DNA of 64,000 nucleotides from Phocicoccus pinnipedialis. Lineage in GTDB: Bacteria > Bacillota > Bacilli > Staphylococcales > Salinicoccaceae. The notes under the pieces were generated by a model. It was not told the origin of the DNA. It saw only the letters and a program-made list of their open reading frames with translations, and ran no database searches. This document shows, piece after piece, positions 53,276 to 63,725 of this stretch. A program made the position numbers and the translations under genes. Every line of letters starts with the position of its first letter. Within the stretch, counting starts at the first letter, position 1. The DNA lies in contig NZ_CAJEWB010000010.1 of NCBI RefSeq assembly GCF_903994035.1, positions 1 through 64,000 on the forward strand, in the 5' to 3' direction.

Positions 53276-54559
53276 TTAGTTAATATCAGCAGAGTCTCTA
53301 TTCTTATTTGCAACAGTTAATACTGCAATAAATGAGATTACTGCAAGTACCATGATGTAGAGTGCGACAGGTAACCATGAGTTATTAAACTCACTCATCA
53401 AGAATTCAGCAACCATTGGTGCTGTACCACCAGCAACCGCAGCTCCAATTTGGTAACCTAAAGTAACACCAGTGTATCGTATTTCTTTAGAGAAGACTTC
53501 AGAGAACATGGTTCCAAGAACCGCTGTAATTGGTGACCAAATGATTGATAGACCTATAATTGTTGCTAAGAGCAACATGAACGTTGAACCTGTTTGTAGT
53601 AGTAAAAAGTATGGGATCATGTATAAAAACATGAATGCAACTCCAGTTAGGTACAAGTTTCTACGTCCAACCTTGTCAGATAGAGCTCCCATAAACGGAA
53701 TAAGCAGGGTAGTGAGTATTGCACTTGTCATTACGACTAGCATCACTGTACTGAATGAAAATCCAAGTGTGACTGTTGCATAACTAACAATGAACGTACC
53801 GAAGATATAGAATGGCGCTGTTTCTATGAACTTCGCACAGCTCGTCACAATAACTTCTTTCCAGTGCTTCTTAAATGTATCTACGATGGGTAATGCTGGA
53901 ACTTTGCCTTGAGCTACCGTTTCTTTAAAGTCAGGTGTTTCATCTAAATCTTTACGAATCCACAGACCGAATAATACTAAGAATGCACTTAAAATGAATG
54001 GAATTCTCCAACCAAAGCTAGCGAATGCTTCTTCAGATAAAACAGCTGTCATCGTATAGAACGATAGTGATCCAAGAACCATCCCGATTGTTACCCCCAT
54101 CTGAGGTACAGAACCAAAGAACCCACGTTTTTCTTTAGGTGCATACTCAGTTGCTAATAGTAATGCACCTCCCCATTCTCCACTAATACCGAGTCCTTGA
54201 ACCAGTCTAAAGAAGAGTAGGAGTAGTGGAGCAAATATTCCAATTTGATTATATGTAGGAAGTAAACCAATGCCAACTGTAGCTACACCCATAAGTGTTA
54301 AAGTCAGCACTAGTGTTTTTTTTCGACCAATTTTGTCACCAATATGACTGAAGATAACGCCTCCAAAAGGTCGAATAAAGAATGATAAGGCTAATCCAAA
54401 GTATGCAATCATTCGTGATAATGCTGCATTATCAGACACGAAATACTGAGTGCTAAAGATAGTTGAAGCGACTGATGCATATAAGAAGAAGTCGAACCAT
54501 TCAATTGAAGATCCTACAAGACTTGCGGTTAAAACTTTACGCTGTGTTTTCTTATCCAT
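53276..54559 (-). CDS. Metabolite:H+ symporter (MHS-family MFS)
   Basis: This 427-residue transporter has twelve membrane segments and clear MHS features: G-S-S-I-E-W-F-D-F-F-L-Y at the start, F-F-I-R-P-F-G-G, and R-L-V-Q-G-L-G-I-S-G-E-W-G-G. MHS members import osmolytes or organic acids (ProP, ShiA, KgtP, CitA). Of the two ATGs, 54559 is better spaced from AAAGGAG than 54565. It is cotranscribed with the ornithine-cyclodeaminase-family gene and has a cre-like site upstream. Confidence 0.9.
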   Translation of the reverse strand: MDKKTQRKVLTASLVGSSIEWFDFFLYASVASTIFSTQYFVSDNAALSRMIAYFGLALSFFIRPFGGVIFSHIGDKIGRKKTLVLTLTLMGVATVGIGLLPTYNQIGIFAPLLLLFFRLVQGLGISGEWGGALLLATEYAPKEKRGFFGSVPQMGVTIGMVLGSLSFYTMTAVLSEEAFASFGWRIPFILSAFLVLFGLWIRKDLDETPDFKETVAQGKVPALPIVDTFKKHWKEVIVTSCAKFIETAPFYIFGTFIVSYATVTLGFSFSTVMLVVMTSAILTTLLIPFMGALSDKVGRRNLYLTGVAFMFLYMIPYFLLLQTGSTFMLLLATIIGLSIIWSPITAVLGTMFSEVFSKEIRYTGVTLGYQIGAAVAGGTAPMVAEFLMSEFNNSWLPVALYIMVLAVISFIAVLTVANKNRDSADIN

Positions 54560-54593
54560 TAACATTAACTCCTTTTACCATTAATATTTTAAA

Positions 54594-54607
54594 TATAAAC
54601 GCTTTCA
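54594..54607 (-). promoter_or_regulatory. Possible cre site upstream of MHS-ocd operon
   Basis: TATAAACGCTTTCA matches 13 of 14 cre positions and has the strong AAACGCTTTC core. It lies about 35 nt before the transporter start, a place suited to repression by CcpA. Confidence 0.6.
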
Positions 54608-54683
54608 TCCGAAAAAACAATCCAACAATTTATTAAACCTTTAAAGATATGGATAATATTGAAATAGATATTGCCTTTATAAT

Positions 54684-54717
54684 CACAAAAAAACGGAAAA
54701 CTTAAGTTTTCCGTTTT
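54684..54717 (-). terminator. Terminator after the PBP gene
   Basis: A 28-nt palindrome (arm AAAACGGAAAACTT) is followed on the minus strand by a T run. Confidence 0.88.
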
Positions 54718-54722
54718 TAAAT

Positions 54723-57278
54723 CTAATCATCTTTATCTTTACTACTTGATGATGTCTTTGGTTTTGGTATATTGACACGTACTGTTTTACCGATTCGGTA
54801 ATTTTCATCATAGGATCTCTTCACAGTACCTTGTAAGTCTGATTCTGATAATTTATTATCGAAGTTTGCACCATTTCTGTCTAATACTGATTGGTCATTT
54901 AAACCGCTCTTCTTACTAAATTTTGTATCATCGGCTACCAATCCACTAATGACTTTGTCTTCAGTGTCTTTACAGTCATCTTTTAGAGACATAAGCATTC
55001 CACAGAACTCTTCAGTCTTAACGGATGCTGGCTTCTTATAATCAGTACCATATCCCATTAATTCAGGGTTCGTGTTTTGAAGTGCGTCTGCTAAGTTTCT
55101 CCAGTTGTAGATCGTTAAATGGTCATCATCATCAGTACTATACACTTGTGGAATATTACGGTCATAACCCATCCAAATTCCTAACGTTACCTTAGGATTG
55201 TAAGCGACCATCCACGAGTCAATGAACTGTTCGGATGTACCCGTCTTAGTTGCCCAAGGGTACGCATCTTCGATTTGTTTATAGTAATCTCTAATATGAT
55301 ACGCAGATCCTGTTCTAAATGTCTCTTGAAGCATATCTGTCATCAGGTAAGCAGTTGAGTTTTTCCAAACACGTTTCTTTTCATTTTCATGCTCATAAAT
55401 CACATTGCCCTTAGGGTCTGTGATTTTAGCAATCATATAGCTGTCTGACATTGTACCGTCATTCGCAAATGATGAGAAGGCATTGACATTTTCTTCGACT
55501 GTTAAGTTGTTCACACCAAGTGGTAGGGATGGGATACCAATACCATTTTCATCAAATAGTGAATTTGTTAGTGGAATTTCCATTTTATCTAAATACGCTT
55601 TAGGATTATTTAGACGTACTTCTGACCAAAGTCTAAGCGTACTTAAGTTGTAAGAGTTTGTTAATGCATGTTTTACAGATATTAATCCAAAGTCTTTTTT
55701 ATCATAGTTTTCAGGTGAGTAGCTTGTTCCTGAAACAGGGTTATAAATTGAGAACTTCTTATCTAGAATTACCGTGTCAGGTACAATTAAGCCACGGTCT
55801 ATACCTGGGCCATAGACAGCGAGTGGTTTCATAGTCGATCCAGACATTCTTGAGGTTTGTGTCGCGTGGTTCACTTCTGACTTATTGTAATCACGTCCAC
55901 CAATGAATCCTAGAATCGCTCCTGAATCGTTGTCTTTTAAGACGGCGCCAACTTCATGTTGGAATGTCTGATTTTTTTCGTCTCCTGTTGAGTCAACAGA
56001 GTCATATATACTACGGTCACCATAATATGAAAAATTAACGTTCTTAACGTCTTGCATTGTATCGTAAATATCTTTGTTAATCGTAGTCTCTATTTGATAT
56101 CCGTTGTTTCTTAACGCATCATTTGCTTGTTGAGTGTACTTTTGGTTTAAGAGTGGAGTGAGATCCACATCTTCTTTAGACACATCATCTTTTTCAGCTA
56201 AGATATATTTTAATACTTGAACGGAACGACGTTCAATTTCGTCTGTTAAAAATGGATATTTCTGGTTAGGAACCGATACTTCCTTTGTTAATTTACCAAA
56301 TAAATCATAATCTACCGCTTCATTATATTCTTCTTTATTAATGACGCCTTCTAGTAGCATACGATCTAATACATACAACTGCCTATTCTTTCCATATTGT
56401 AATTCTTCTTCTGATTTTACTTCACCACTTTGAGTGAATGGTGTGTATGCATATGGATTTTGTGGAAGTCCTGCAATAAATGCAGATTCTGCAATATTTA
56501 AATCTTTCGCATCTTTACCAAAGATACCTTTTGCAGCACTTTGTATACCTGCAATATTTTGTCCATTCGCATTACGTCCGAATGAAACAGCATTTAAGTA
56601 GCTTTCTAAGATTTGTTCCTTCGATAGTAATTTTTCAACTTTGAATGCGAGCAGGAGTTCCGAAGCTTTACGTGAAAATGTTGGATCATTGGTTAGCAGT
56701 TGATTTTTAACTAACTGCTGAGTCAGTGTTGAACCACCTGTACCAGATTCACTAGCTGTAAGTTCTTGTAAAGAAGCACGTAGAAATGCTTTAGGAACCA
56801 CGCCGTTGTGCTCATAAAAGTTTTCATCCTCTGTAGCAATAAGAGCTTTCACAACGTTTTCTGGCATATCTTCATATGAAATAGATTCACGAATTAAATC
56901 AGATTTTAAAGTACCAAGGTTCTCACCCGAGGCAAAAGTAACGTTTGTACTCTCAGTAATCTGAGTTAACTGTGTATTAATTTCTTCGCTTGTATAATTC
57001 ACGTCATCATTAACGAGCGCAGCAAAATAACCAAGCCCTATACTAAAAAACAGAATACCGACTAATGAAAAAGCTAAGAACGTAAATAGGAAAACGTTCC
57101 AGATTGTATCGTAAGTCGTATTAAATATAAATCTGAAGGGATGGTCAGTTTCTTTAAAGCGTCGTCCAATTGTTTTAAAACGCTCTTTAAATGTATTTCC
57201 ATGAATTTTATTTTTCTTATTTTCATCATATGTGAATAGCTTTTTAAGGCTATGCACAATGCTTTTTTTCTTTTTCAT
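54723..57278 (-). CDS. Bifunctional class A penicillin-binding protein
   Basis: The 851-residue protein polymerises and cross-links peptidoglycan. A basic cytoplasmic N-terminus leads to one membrane helix (59-86). The GT51 glycosyltransferase domain has A-T-E-D-E-N-F-Y-E-H (about 151) and G-G-S-T-L-T-Q-Q-L-V-K. The transpeptidase domain has S481-T-M-K, S-Y-N (T-N-S-Y-N-L) and K678-T-G-T, all intact. The roughly 100-residue C-terminal tail contains two Cys and a Ser/Lys-rich end. GGGAGG precedes the ATG. It resembles PBP1A/2c-type enzymes; which S. aureus or Bacillus paralogue it equals is not certain. It is divergent from tyrS. Confidence 0.93.
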   Translation of the reverse strand: MKKKKSIVHSLKKLFTYDENKKNKIHGNTFKERFKTIGRRFKETDHPFRFIFNTTYDTIWNVFLFTFLAFSLVGILFFSIGLGYFAALVNDDVNYTSEEINTQLTQITESTNVTFASGENLGTLKSDLIRESISYEDMPENVVKALIATEDENFYEHNGVVPKAFLRASLQELTASESGTGGSTLTQQLVKNQLLTNDPTFSRKASELLLAFKVEKLLSKEQILESYLNAVSFGRNANGQNIAGIQSAAKGIFGKDAKDLNIAESAFIAGLPQNPYAYTPFTQSGEVKSEEELQYGKNRQLYVLDRMLLEGVINKEEYNEAVDYDLFGKLTKEVSVPNQKYPFLTDEIERRSVQVLKYILAEKDDVSKEDVDLTPLLNQKYTQQANDALRNNGYQIETTINKDIYDTMQDVKNVNFSYYGDRSIYDSVDSTGDEKNQTFQHEVGAVLKDNDSGAILGFIGGRDYNKSEVNHATQTSRMSGSTMKPLAVYGPGIDRGLIVPDTVILDKKFSIYNPVSGTSYSPENYDKKDFGLISVKHALTNSYNLSTLRLWSEVRLNNPKAYLDKMEIPLTNSLFDENGIGIPSLPLGVNNLTVEENVNAFSSFANDGTMSDSYMIAKITDPKGNVIYEHENEKKRVWKNSTAYLMTDMLQETFRTGSAYHIRDYYKQIEDAYPWATKTGTSEQFIDSWMVAYNPKVTLGIWMGYDRNIPQVYSTDDDDHLTIYNWRNLADALQNTNPELMGYGTDYKKPASVKTEEFCGMLMSLKDDCKDTEDKVISGLVADDTKFSKKSGLNDQSVLDRNGANFDNKLSESDLQGTVKRSYDENYRIGKTVRVNIPKPKTSSSSKDKDD

Positions 57279-57358
57279 TTCAACCTCCCAGTTCCTTGAA
57301 TTATATCATAATTGAGCAAAAATCATACAGTTAAGTACTACTTGAGAGAACTTTGTAT

Positions 57359-57387
57359 TTGACAAAATCATTCAAGAAATATATGAT
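57359..57387 (+). promoter_or_regulatory. Promoter of tyrS
   Basis: Consensus TTGACA (57359-57364), a 17-nt spacer and TATGAT (57382-57387) lie just upstream of the T-box leader. Confidence 0.8.
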
Positions 57388-57406
57388 TATTAAGAATTTA
57401 ATATAA

Positions 57407-57550
57407 TGAACGAGCAAGAGAAGTAATGACGATACTTTGTTCAAGAGAATGTACGGGTGGTGCGAGTGCATACAAAGAACGTTTATGAATACACTTGCAT
57501 TTTACGCGTTCTTTCTTAATGAGTAAAATAGTTTGGTGGTACCGTGTCCC
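57407..57550 (+). promoter_or_regulatory. T-box leader of tyrS
   Basis: The T-box core TTTGGTGGTACCGTG (57532-57546) and an upstream stem I region with GGGTGGTGCGAG are present. The likely specifier is TAC (57490-57492) after TGAA, matching tyrosine. Uncharged tRNA-Tyr should promote antitermination. Confidence 0.93.
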
Positions 57551-57551
57551 G

Positions 57552-57582
57552 CACCCATACGTCTAGTATGGGTGTTTTTTTA
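57552..57582 (+). terminator. T-box terminator of tyrS
   Basis: ACCCATAC / GTATGGGT with loop GTCTA is followed by GTTTTTTT. Confidence 0.9.
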
Positions 57583-57598
57583 TATTAAATTTTAATAG

Positions 57599-58894
<1,296 letters not shown>

Positions 58895-58908
58895 TTTAAG
58901 ATATAAAA

Positions 58909-58938
58909 ACCCGATGTCTCTGACATCGGGTAATTTTT
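58909..58938 (+). terminator. Terminator after tyrS
   Basis: ACCCGATGTC / GACATCGGGT with a 3-nt loop is followed by AATTTTTT; the convergent amidase ends 10 nt beyond. Confidence 0.85.
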
Positions 58939-58948
58939 TATTTTAAAT

Positions 58949-60454
58949 TTAGCGCAAGTCAATAATATCTGATTTAATATGGCCTGCATTTTCAATTTGA
59001 AGTGCAAGTTCAAGAAGAGCTGCTTCTTCACCCTTACGTGCGACAAACATACTACCAACGGGTAAATTGTCTTTTGTCTCATAAAGTGGTAGTGACAGCG
59101 CAGGCTGTCCTGTTAAGTTTGCGTGTTGCGTATATGGGATCTTAGCCAGACTGTCTGTGAATAGTTCTCCAAAGATTCCAAAAGCTTCTTCATCTTCTAA
59201 CTCATCGATGTGATTTAAACGCTCACGAATATCTTCTGTTAAGGCAAATGCATCAACAGGTACAGATTTTCCGTTGATTGTAGGAGTTAATAAGAATTCA
59301 TACTGATTTTCATCCATAAATTGGTGATAATCAGCACTTAACTGGTCCCAGAAGTTTAGTGCGTGAACGTACTGCCATCCTTTAACACGTTGTCCTGCTC
59401 TATACATACCGTAAGACACGAGTTCTACGTCATCTTTAGTTACTTCCCTACCGATAGAGTTTTCAATGCCTTTAAACATTGCCGCAGTTTCAACCATGTT
59501 CATTTGGAAATATGTTTCCATTGCGCGCTGTCCGTCTACAATCGGAGCATCTTCTACGAGCTCATGTCCCAATGATTTTAAGATTTCAACTGTTTTATTC
59601 AGAGCGTCGATCGCATCTTGCTCGATTTCAGTACCTACTGGTGACTGATAAGAGTACGCGATTCTTAACTTGCGATCTGTGGCTGAGAGTGTTTCAGGTA
59701 ATATATTTGGTGCAAGGTATGGTGACTCTAATACTTGATTACTTGTTAATTTTAAAGTTTCAAATGTGTCTGCAACAGATTTTGAAAGTACAAAATCAAC
59801 AGAGGCACCTTGCCAACTTCTATAACCATTAGGTCCAGTAATTGTACGACCACGTGTTGGTTTTAATCCAATCAACCCATTAAAGCTTGCAGGGATTCTA
59901 ATTGAGCCACCGCCGTCACCAGCAGTTGCGATAGGTACAAAACCAGCTTTTACAGCTGCGCCTGATCCACCAGATGATCCACCAGATGAAAGTCCTTGAC
60001 CAATTGGCGAAAACGTGTGACCAAAAAGTTCAGGGTCTGTTAATCCTTTGAATCCGAATTCTGGAACATTTGTACGTCCAACAATGATATATCCTGCATC
60101 AATAATCGCATGAACGAAGTTATCCGTATGCTTTGAAATATGATTTTTAAACAGTCTAGAACCACTTATCGAGGGTTGTCCTTTTTCACTTTGACCGAGA
60201 TCTTTTATTAAAATTGGAACACCATAAAAGCTTGGAAGACGATTTACTTCTTCATCTGTCAGAGAAGAAATGTGAGCATCATAGGATTTTGCGAGTGATA
60301 ATGCTTCTTGTTCTTGTAGGTGAATGACACTATTAAGTTTGACATCGAGTAATTTAATATTTTTAAATGCACGTTCAACAAGTTGTGTCGCAGTAACCTC
60401 TCTTCTCTTAATTTGATTACTATAATATGTTGCATCATGAGTGAATAATGACAT
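58949..60454 (-). CDS. Amidase (amidase-signature family)
   Basis: This 501-residue hydrolase has the amidase-signature Ser-cisSer-Lys triad: Lys in P-I-L-I-K-D-L-G, the [14 protein letters not shown] block, and [10 protein letters not shown]. It resembles GatA but lacks gatB/gatC neighbours, so it is a stand-alone amidase of unknown substrate. ATG 60454 follows AAGGAGCTT, and the upstream codons to 60484 are unlikely to be used. Confidence 0.9.
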   Translation of the reverse strand: MSLFTHDATYYSNQIKRREVTATQLVERAFKNIKLLDVKLNSVIHLQEQEALSLAKSYDAHISSLTDEEVNRLPSFYGVPILIKDLGQSEKGQPSISGSRLFKNHISKHTDNFVHAIIDAGYIIVGRTNVPEFGFKGLTDPELFGHTFSPIGQGLSSGGSSGGSGAAVKAGFVPIATAGDGGGSIRIPASFNGLIGLKPTRGRTITGPNGYRSWQGASVDFVLSKSVADTFETLKLTSNQVLESPYLAPNILPETLSATDRKLRIAYSYQSPVGTEIEQDAIDALNKTVEILKSLGHELVEDAPIVDGQRAMETYFQMNMVETAAMFKGIENSIGREVTKDDVELVSYGMYRAGQRVKGWQYVHALNFWDQLSADYHQFMDENQYEFLLTPTINGKSVPVDAFALTEDIRERLNHIDELEDEEAFGIFGELFTDSLAKIPYTQHANLTGQPALSLPLYETKDNLPVGSMFVARKGEEAALLELALQIENAGHIKSDIIDLR

Positions 60455-60524
60455 AATCAAGCTCCTTATAAATAATATGATCACTCTCTATTATAGCTGA
60501 ACTTGAGAATTACTGAAGTGAACG

Positions 60525-60549
60525 AAAAAACTCGCCGGGAGGCGAGTTT
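60525..60549 (-). terminator. Terminator after yjiH-like gene
   Basis: CTCGCC / GGCGAG with a 4-nt loop, extended by AAACTCGCC on the minus strand, is followed there by TTTTTTCG. Confidence 0.82.
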
Positions 60550-60551
60550 AA

Positions 60552-61910
60552 TTAAAAGATAATGTATGCAGCGATTAAGATGATTGGTAAAGAGATTGCT
60601 GTTCTCATTAAGAAGATTATAAACATCTTTGTAATCCCTAGAGGGATTTTAGAACCCAAAATCACACCACCGACTTCTGATAAATATAGCAGCTGTGAAA
60701 TAGATAGTGCTGCGACAATAAATTTAGACATATCAGCAGATTCGGCACCAATAATTAGAGTGGGTAAATACATATCTGTGAAACCAATAAACAGAGTCTT
60801 AGACACGAGTAATGCATCTGGAATACCTAACATTTCAAGCAATGGAACGAAAGGTGCACCAATCCAAGTGAATATTGGTGTGTATTCTGCAGCAATCGTG
60901 CCGAGTGTACCAATTGCCATAACAACTGGTAAAACTCCAAACCACATATCAAGAACTGTTTTGTATCCTTCTTTTGCAACTCCATCAATTCCAGAAGCAC
61001 GCTTAGCAGTGACTAAAGCTTGATGTGTGGCCCAACTGAATGTGTTGTGTGTATCAGGAATTTCTTCTGTAAAATCGTTGTCTTCCGTATAATACGTATC
61101 CTCAATCTTAGAAAGAGGCGGGATTCTTGGTAAAATTATTGCACAGAGCAACCCTGCGATAATAACTGTGATATAGAACGGTGCAAAGTACTTCATAAGA
61201 TGTAAGTAATCTAAGATTACAATTGTAAATGTAATCGAAACGACAGAGAACATTGAAGCAATAACTGCAGCTTCACGTTTAGTATAAAAGCCACCCTCAT
61301 ATTGTTTACTCGTTAATAGTACACCAATTGTTCCATCTCCAACCCATGACGCAAGGTTATCTACTGTAGAACGTCCAGGTAATGTAAACACTGGTCTCAT
61401 AAATCTTCTAAGTAATGTCCCTACAAATTCAAGTAACCCGTAGTTAAGTAATAATGGAAGCAAGAATCCAGCAATTAAGAATGCTGCAAACAGCGTTGGA
61501 ATCAGTCCTGTTAAAACTGTGCCACCAGTGTTTTCTGAAATCACTGGTTCTGGGCCTACGTTCATTAAAACCATAACACCAAATATTGCCCCGAGTACAC
61601 GTACGATAACCCAGCCAATCCCTTTGTCGAATAATTCGAGAACTACTCGTACGTTAGATTTTTTTATGTAAGTAAAAAATACAGTTAATAAGGCAGACAA
61701 TACCATGAGTGAAACAGTGATATAATTGACTATATTATCCCCAAAAAACGCAATAATTTTATTTGCAATAAATGCAACGGGTACAGTCAGTTCACCACTC
61801 GCATCATTAATTGGAAATATAAAGATAAATATCCCGATTAAAGATGGTACTAAAAATTTAAACCAAGTCCACAATGAAGCAGACTTAATTTGATCATTTT
61901 GATTATTCAT
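60552..61910 (-). CDS. YjiH-family nucleoside-gate membrane protein
   Basis: The 452-residue polytopic protein (about 11 membrane segments) matches the YjiH family, which carries the nucleoside-recognition (Gate) domain: G-D-G-T-I-G-V-L-L near residue 192 and F-I-G-F-T-D-M-Y-L-P-T near 380. Members are thought to be transporters, with substrates unknown. The start follows TAGGTGGTG. It is divergent from the truncated dipeptidase gene and next to the amidase, which may share its substrate. Confidence 0.85.
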   Translation of the reverse strand: MNNQNDQIKSASLWTWFKFLVPSLIGIFIFIFPINDASGELTVPVAFIANKIIAFFGDNIVNYITVSLMVLSALLTVFFTYIKKSNVRVVLELFDKGIGWVIVRVLGAIFGVMVLMNVGPEPVISENTGGTVLTGLIPTLFAAFLIAGFLLPLLLNYGLLEFVGTLLRRFMRPVFTLPGRSTVDNLASWVGDGTIGVLLTSKQYEGGFYTKREAAVIASMFSVVSITFTIVILDYLHLMKYFAPFYITVIIAGLLCAIILPRIPPLSKIEDTYYTEDNDFTEEIPDTHNTFSWATHQALVTAKRASGIDGVAKEGYKTVLDMWFGVLPVVMAIGTLGTIAAEYTPIFTWIGAPFVPLLEMLGIPDALLVSKTLFIGFTDMYLPTLIIGAESADMSKFIVAALSISQLLYLSEVGGVILGSKIPLGITKMFIIFLMRTAISLPIILIAAYIIF

Positions 61911-61955
61911 AAATGCACACCACCTAGATGAAATTAAAAAGAAGAGCTAGAAAAT

Positions 61956-62276
61956 ATGTATGTAATTGATACTTACTGCGATGCACTTTTAAAGCTACAA
62001 ACAGATTTCCGCAACACTTATCTATATAAAGAACGTTCCATCGAGTACTTAGACACACCTAAATTAGAGTCTAACATGAATCGACGAATTGCGGGTGGGG
62101 TTAAAGTACAATTCTATGCGATATTTATTTCGCCTCTATTACCTGATAACGAAAAGTGGCAACATGCGCTAGAGCAAATAGACCGTTTTCATAAAGATAT
62201 ATTAACACAAAAGCATATGGTTCATATTAAAAACTTTAAAGAAATTAAAAACTTTTTAGAGAGATTCTGTGACTAA
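61956..62276 (+). pseudogene. Truncated M19 membrane-dipeptidase gene
   Basis: The 106-residue reading frame resembles only the N-terminal third of M19 (renal-type) dipeptidases. It has V-I-D-T-Y-C-D-A-L-L-K-L (where H-x-D binds zinc, here Y-C-D rather than H-C-D), then R-R-I-A-G-G-V-K-V-Q-F-Y-A-I-F and the M-V-H-I-K-N segment. It stops at 62276 and the next gene starts 32 nt later, so the zinc-binding C-terminal two thirds (about 200 residues) are gone. The His of the first zinc motif is also replaced. It is probably a decaying gene. Confidence 0.72.
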
Positions 62277-62308
62277 TTTTATGTTACGATTATTAACGGT
62301 GAATTTGT

Positions 62309-63454
62309 ATGAATAAGAAAATATTATTAACTTTTACTTCGAGTATATTTTTACTCGGAATTATGGAACTAATTGTTTCTGGACTACTCGAACCGATTAG
62401 TACCGATTTAAAGATGACTTACAGTCTGACTGGACAATTGATTACTGTATACGCAGTGAGCTTTGCATTATTTGGACCATTCTTAATTAAAGTGACACAG
62501 AAATTACCAGATAAACCAGTGATGCTTATATCGATGATTGTGTTTATTATCGGGAATGTTGTGTTTGCGATGGCGAATGGATTTATAGAACTGTCCATTG
62601 GTCGTGTAATTACAGCGATGGCGGCCGCAGTGATCATAGTTAAGATTTTAGATATTACAGTTGTTATTTCTGAACCTCATAAACGCGGACGAATGCTAGC
62701 CTTAGTTTATCTTGGATTTAGTGCGGCCAACGTTTTCGGTATTCCAATTAGTACTTTTGTTGGTACGATATTTGGATGGAGAACGGTGTTTTACATCATT
62801 TCAGCAATCGCGATTATTTTAATTATATTACTCAGTCGCATGATACCAGATGTTAAAACGGACATCGTTGAAGAAAATACAGATAAAATAAAGTCTATGA
62901 GAAATGTCATGATATACATTTCTATTACAATGACAGTGTTAGTTGGTAACTTTGTCGTCATAGGATATATTTCTCCACTTTTGACGTCAAATGGTTATTC
63001 TATTAAAGAGGTTTCCTTAGCATTACTCATTGCAGGTCTTGGTGGTATGACTGGAACATACTTTGGTGGTAGCATCGCTGATAAGATTGGTGCAAGAACG
63101 TCTATCATGATTATGCTTACTCTGTTTTTAATCACAATGATAATCATGCCCTTTCTCTATCCATTTAAAATACTGTTCTATATCACCCTTTATTTATGGA
63201 ATGTGTTTGAGTGGAGCACAGGTCCAGCGATTCAGATGGGTCTTGTAAATAATGTTCAGGGTAGTGCATCAAATGTATTCAGCTGGAACATGTCGAGCTT
63301 AAACCTCGGAATTGGACTTGGAGCAGTATTTGGCGGATTATTTATAACTTACTTTAATATCGATTACACACCATGGCTTGGTGGAGTAGTTGTGTTTATC
63401 GGTATTATCTTAGCTACTATGCTTAAGGAGGAGAGTATGGTCAAATATGATTAA
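62309..63454 (+). CDS. MFS transporter (AraJ/DHA-like)
   Basis: The 381-residue transporter has twelve predicted membrane segments, with a loop 2-3 at K-L-P-D-K-P and H-K-R-G-R after helix 4. The E-L-I-V-S-G-L-L-E-P start and G-P-F-L-I-K pattern fit sugar-efflux/drug-efflux type MFS proteins (AraJ, YtbD). ACGGTGAAT is a weak ribosome-binding site. It overlaps the following small gene by 8 bases. Substrate is unknown. Confidence 0.85.
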   Translation: MNKKILLTFTSSIFLLGIMELIVSGLLEPISTDLKMTYSLTGQLITVYAVSFALFGPFLIKVTQKLPDKPVMLISMIVFIIGNVVFAMANGFIELSIGRVITAMAAAVIIVKILDITVVISEPHKRGRMLALVYLGFSAANVFGIPISTFVGTIFGWRTVFYIISAIAIILIILLSRMIPDVKTDIVEENTDKIKSMRNVMIYISITMTVLVGNFVVIGYISPLLTSNGYSIKEVSLALLIAGLGGMTGTYFGGSIADKIGARTSIMIMLTLFLITMIIMPFLYPFKILFYITLYLWNVFEWSTGPAIQMGLVNNVQGSASNVFSWNMSSLNLGIGLGAVFGGLFITYFNIDYTPWLGGVVVFIGIILATMLKEESMVKYD

Positions 63455-63713
63455 AAAACTCGTAGTACTTTTTATACTCACGCTCGTAGCAATCGGTATT
63501 ATTGATTATAGTGGGGCGTATGACCTACCTTACACACAAACCAATATACTGTATTCATATTTAACGATTTTAGCACTCTACATTTTGTATATTATTTTTT
63601 ATAAATTTTTTAAAGCGATCGTTTCATTATTTATGCTCGCAATTATTTTATTTATTATTTATTACGTCTATCACTTTGTCACAGGCAACAGCTTAGATTT
63701 TATTCCGTTCTAG
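63447..63713 (+). CDS. Small membrane protein, unknown
   Basis: The 88-residue protein has three hydrophobic segments (about 4-18, 34-52 and 58-76). I do not recognise a family. It overlaps the transporter end by 8 bases and lies 12 nt before the DUF418 gene, so it belongs to that operon. Confidence 0.7.
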   Translation: MIKKLVVLFILTLVAIGIIDYSGAYDLPYTQTNILYSYLTILALYILYIIFYKFFKAIVSLFMLAIILFIIYYVYHFVTGNSLDFIPF

Positions 63714-63725
63714 GAGGTCGTTAAT

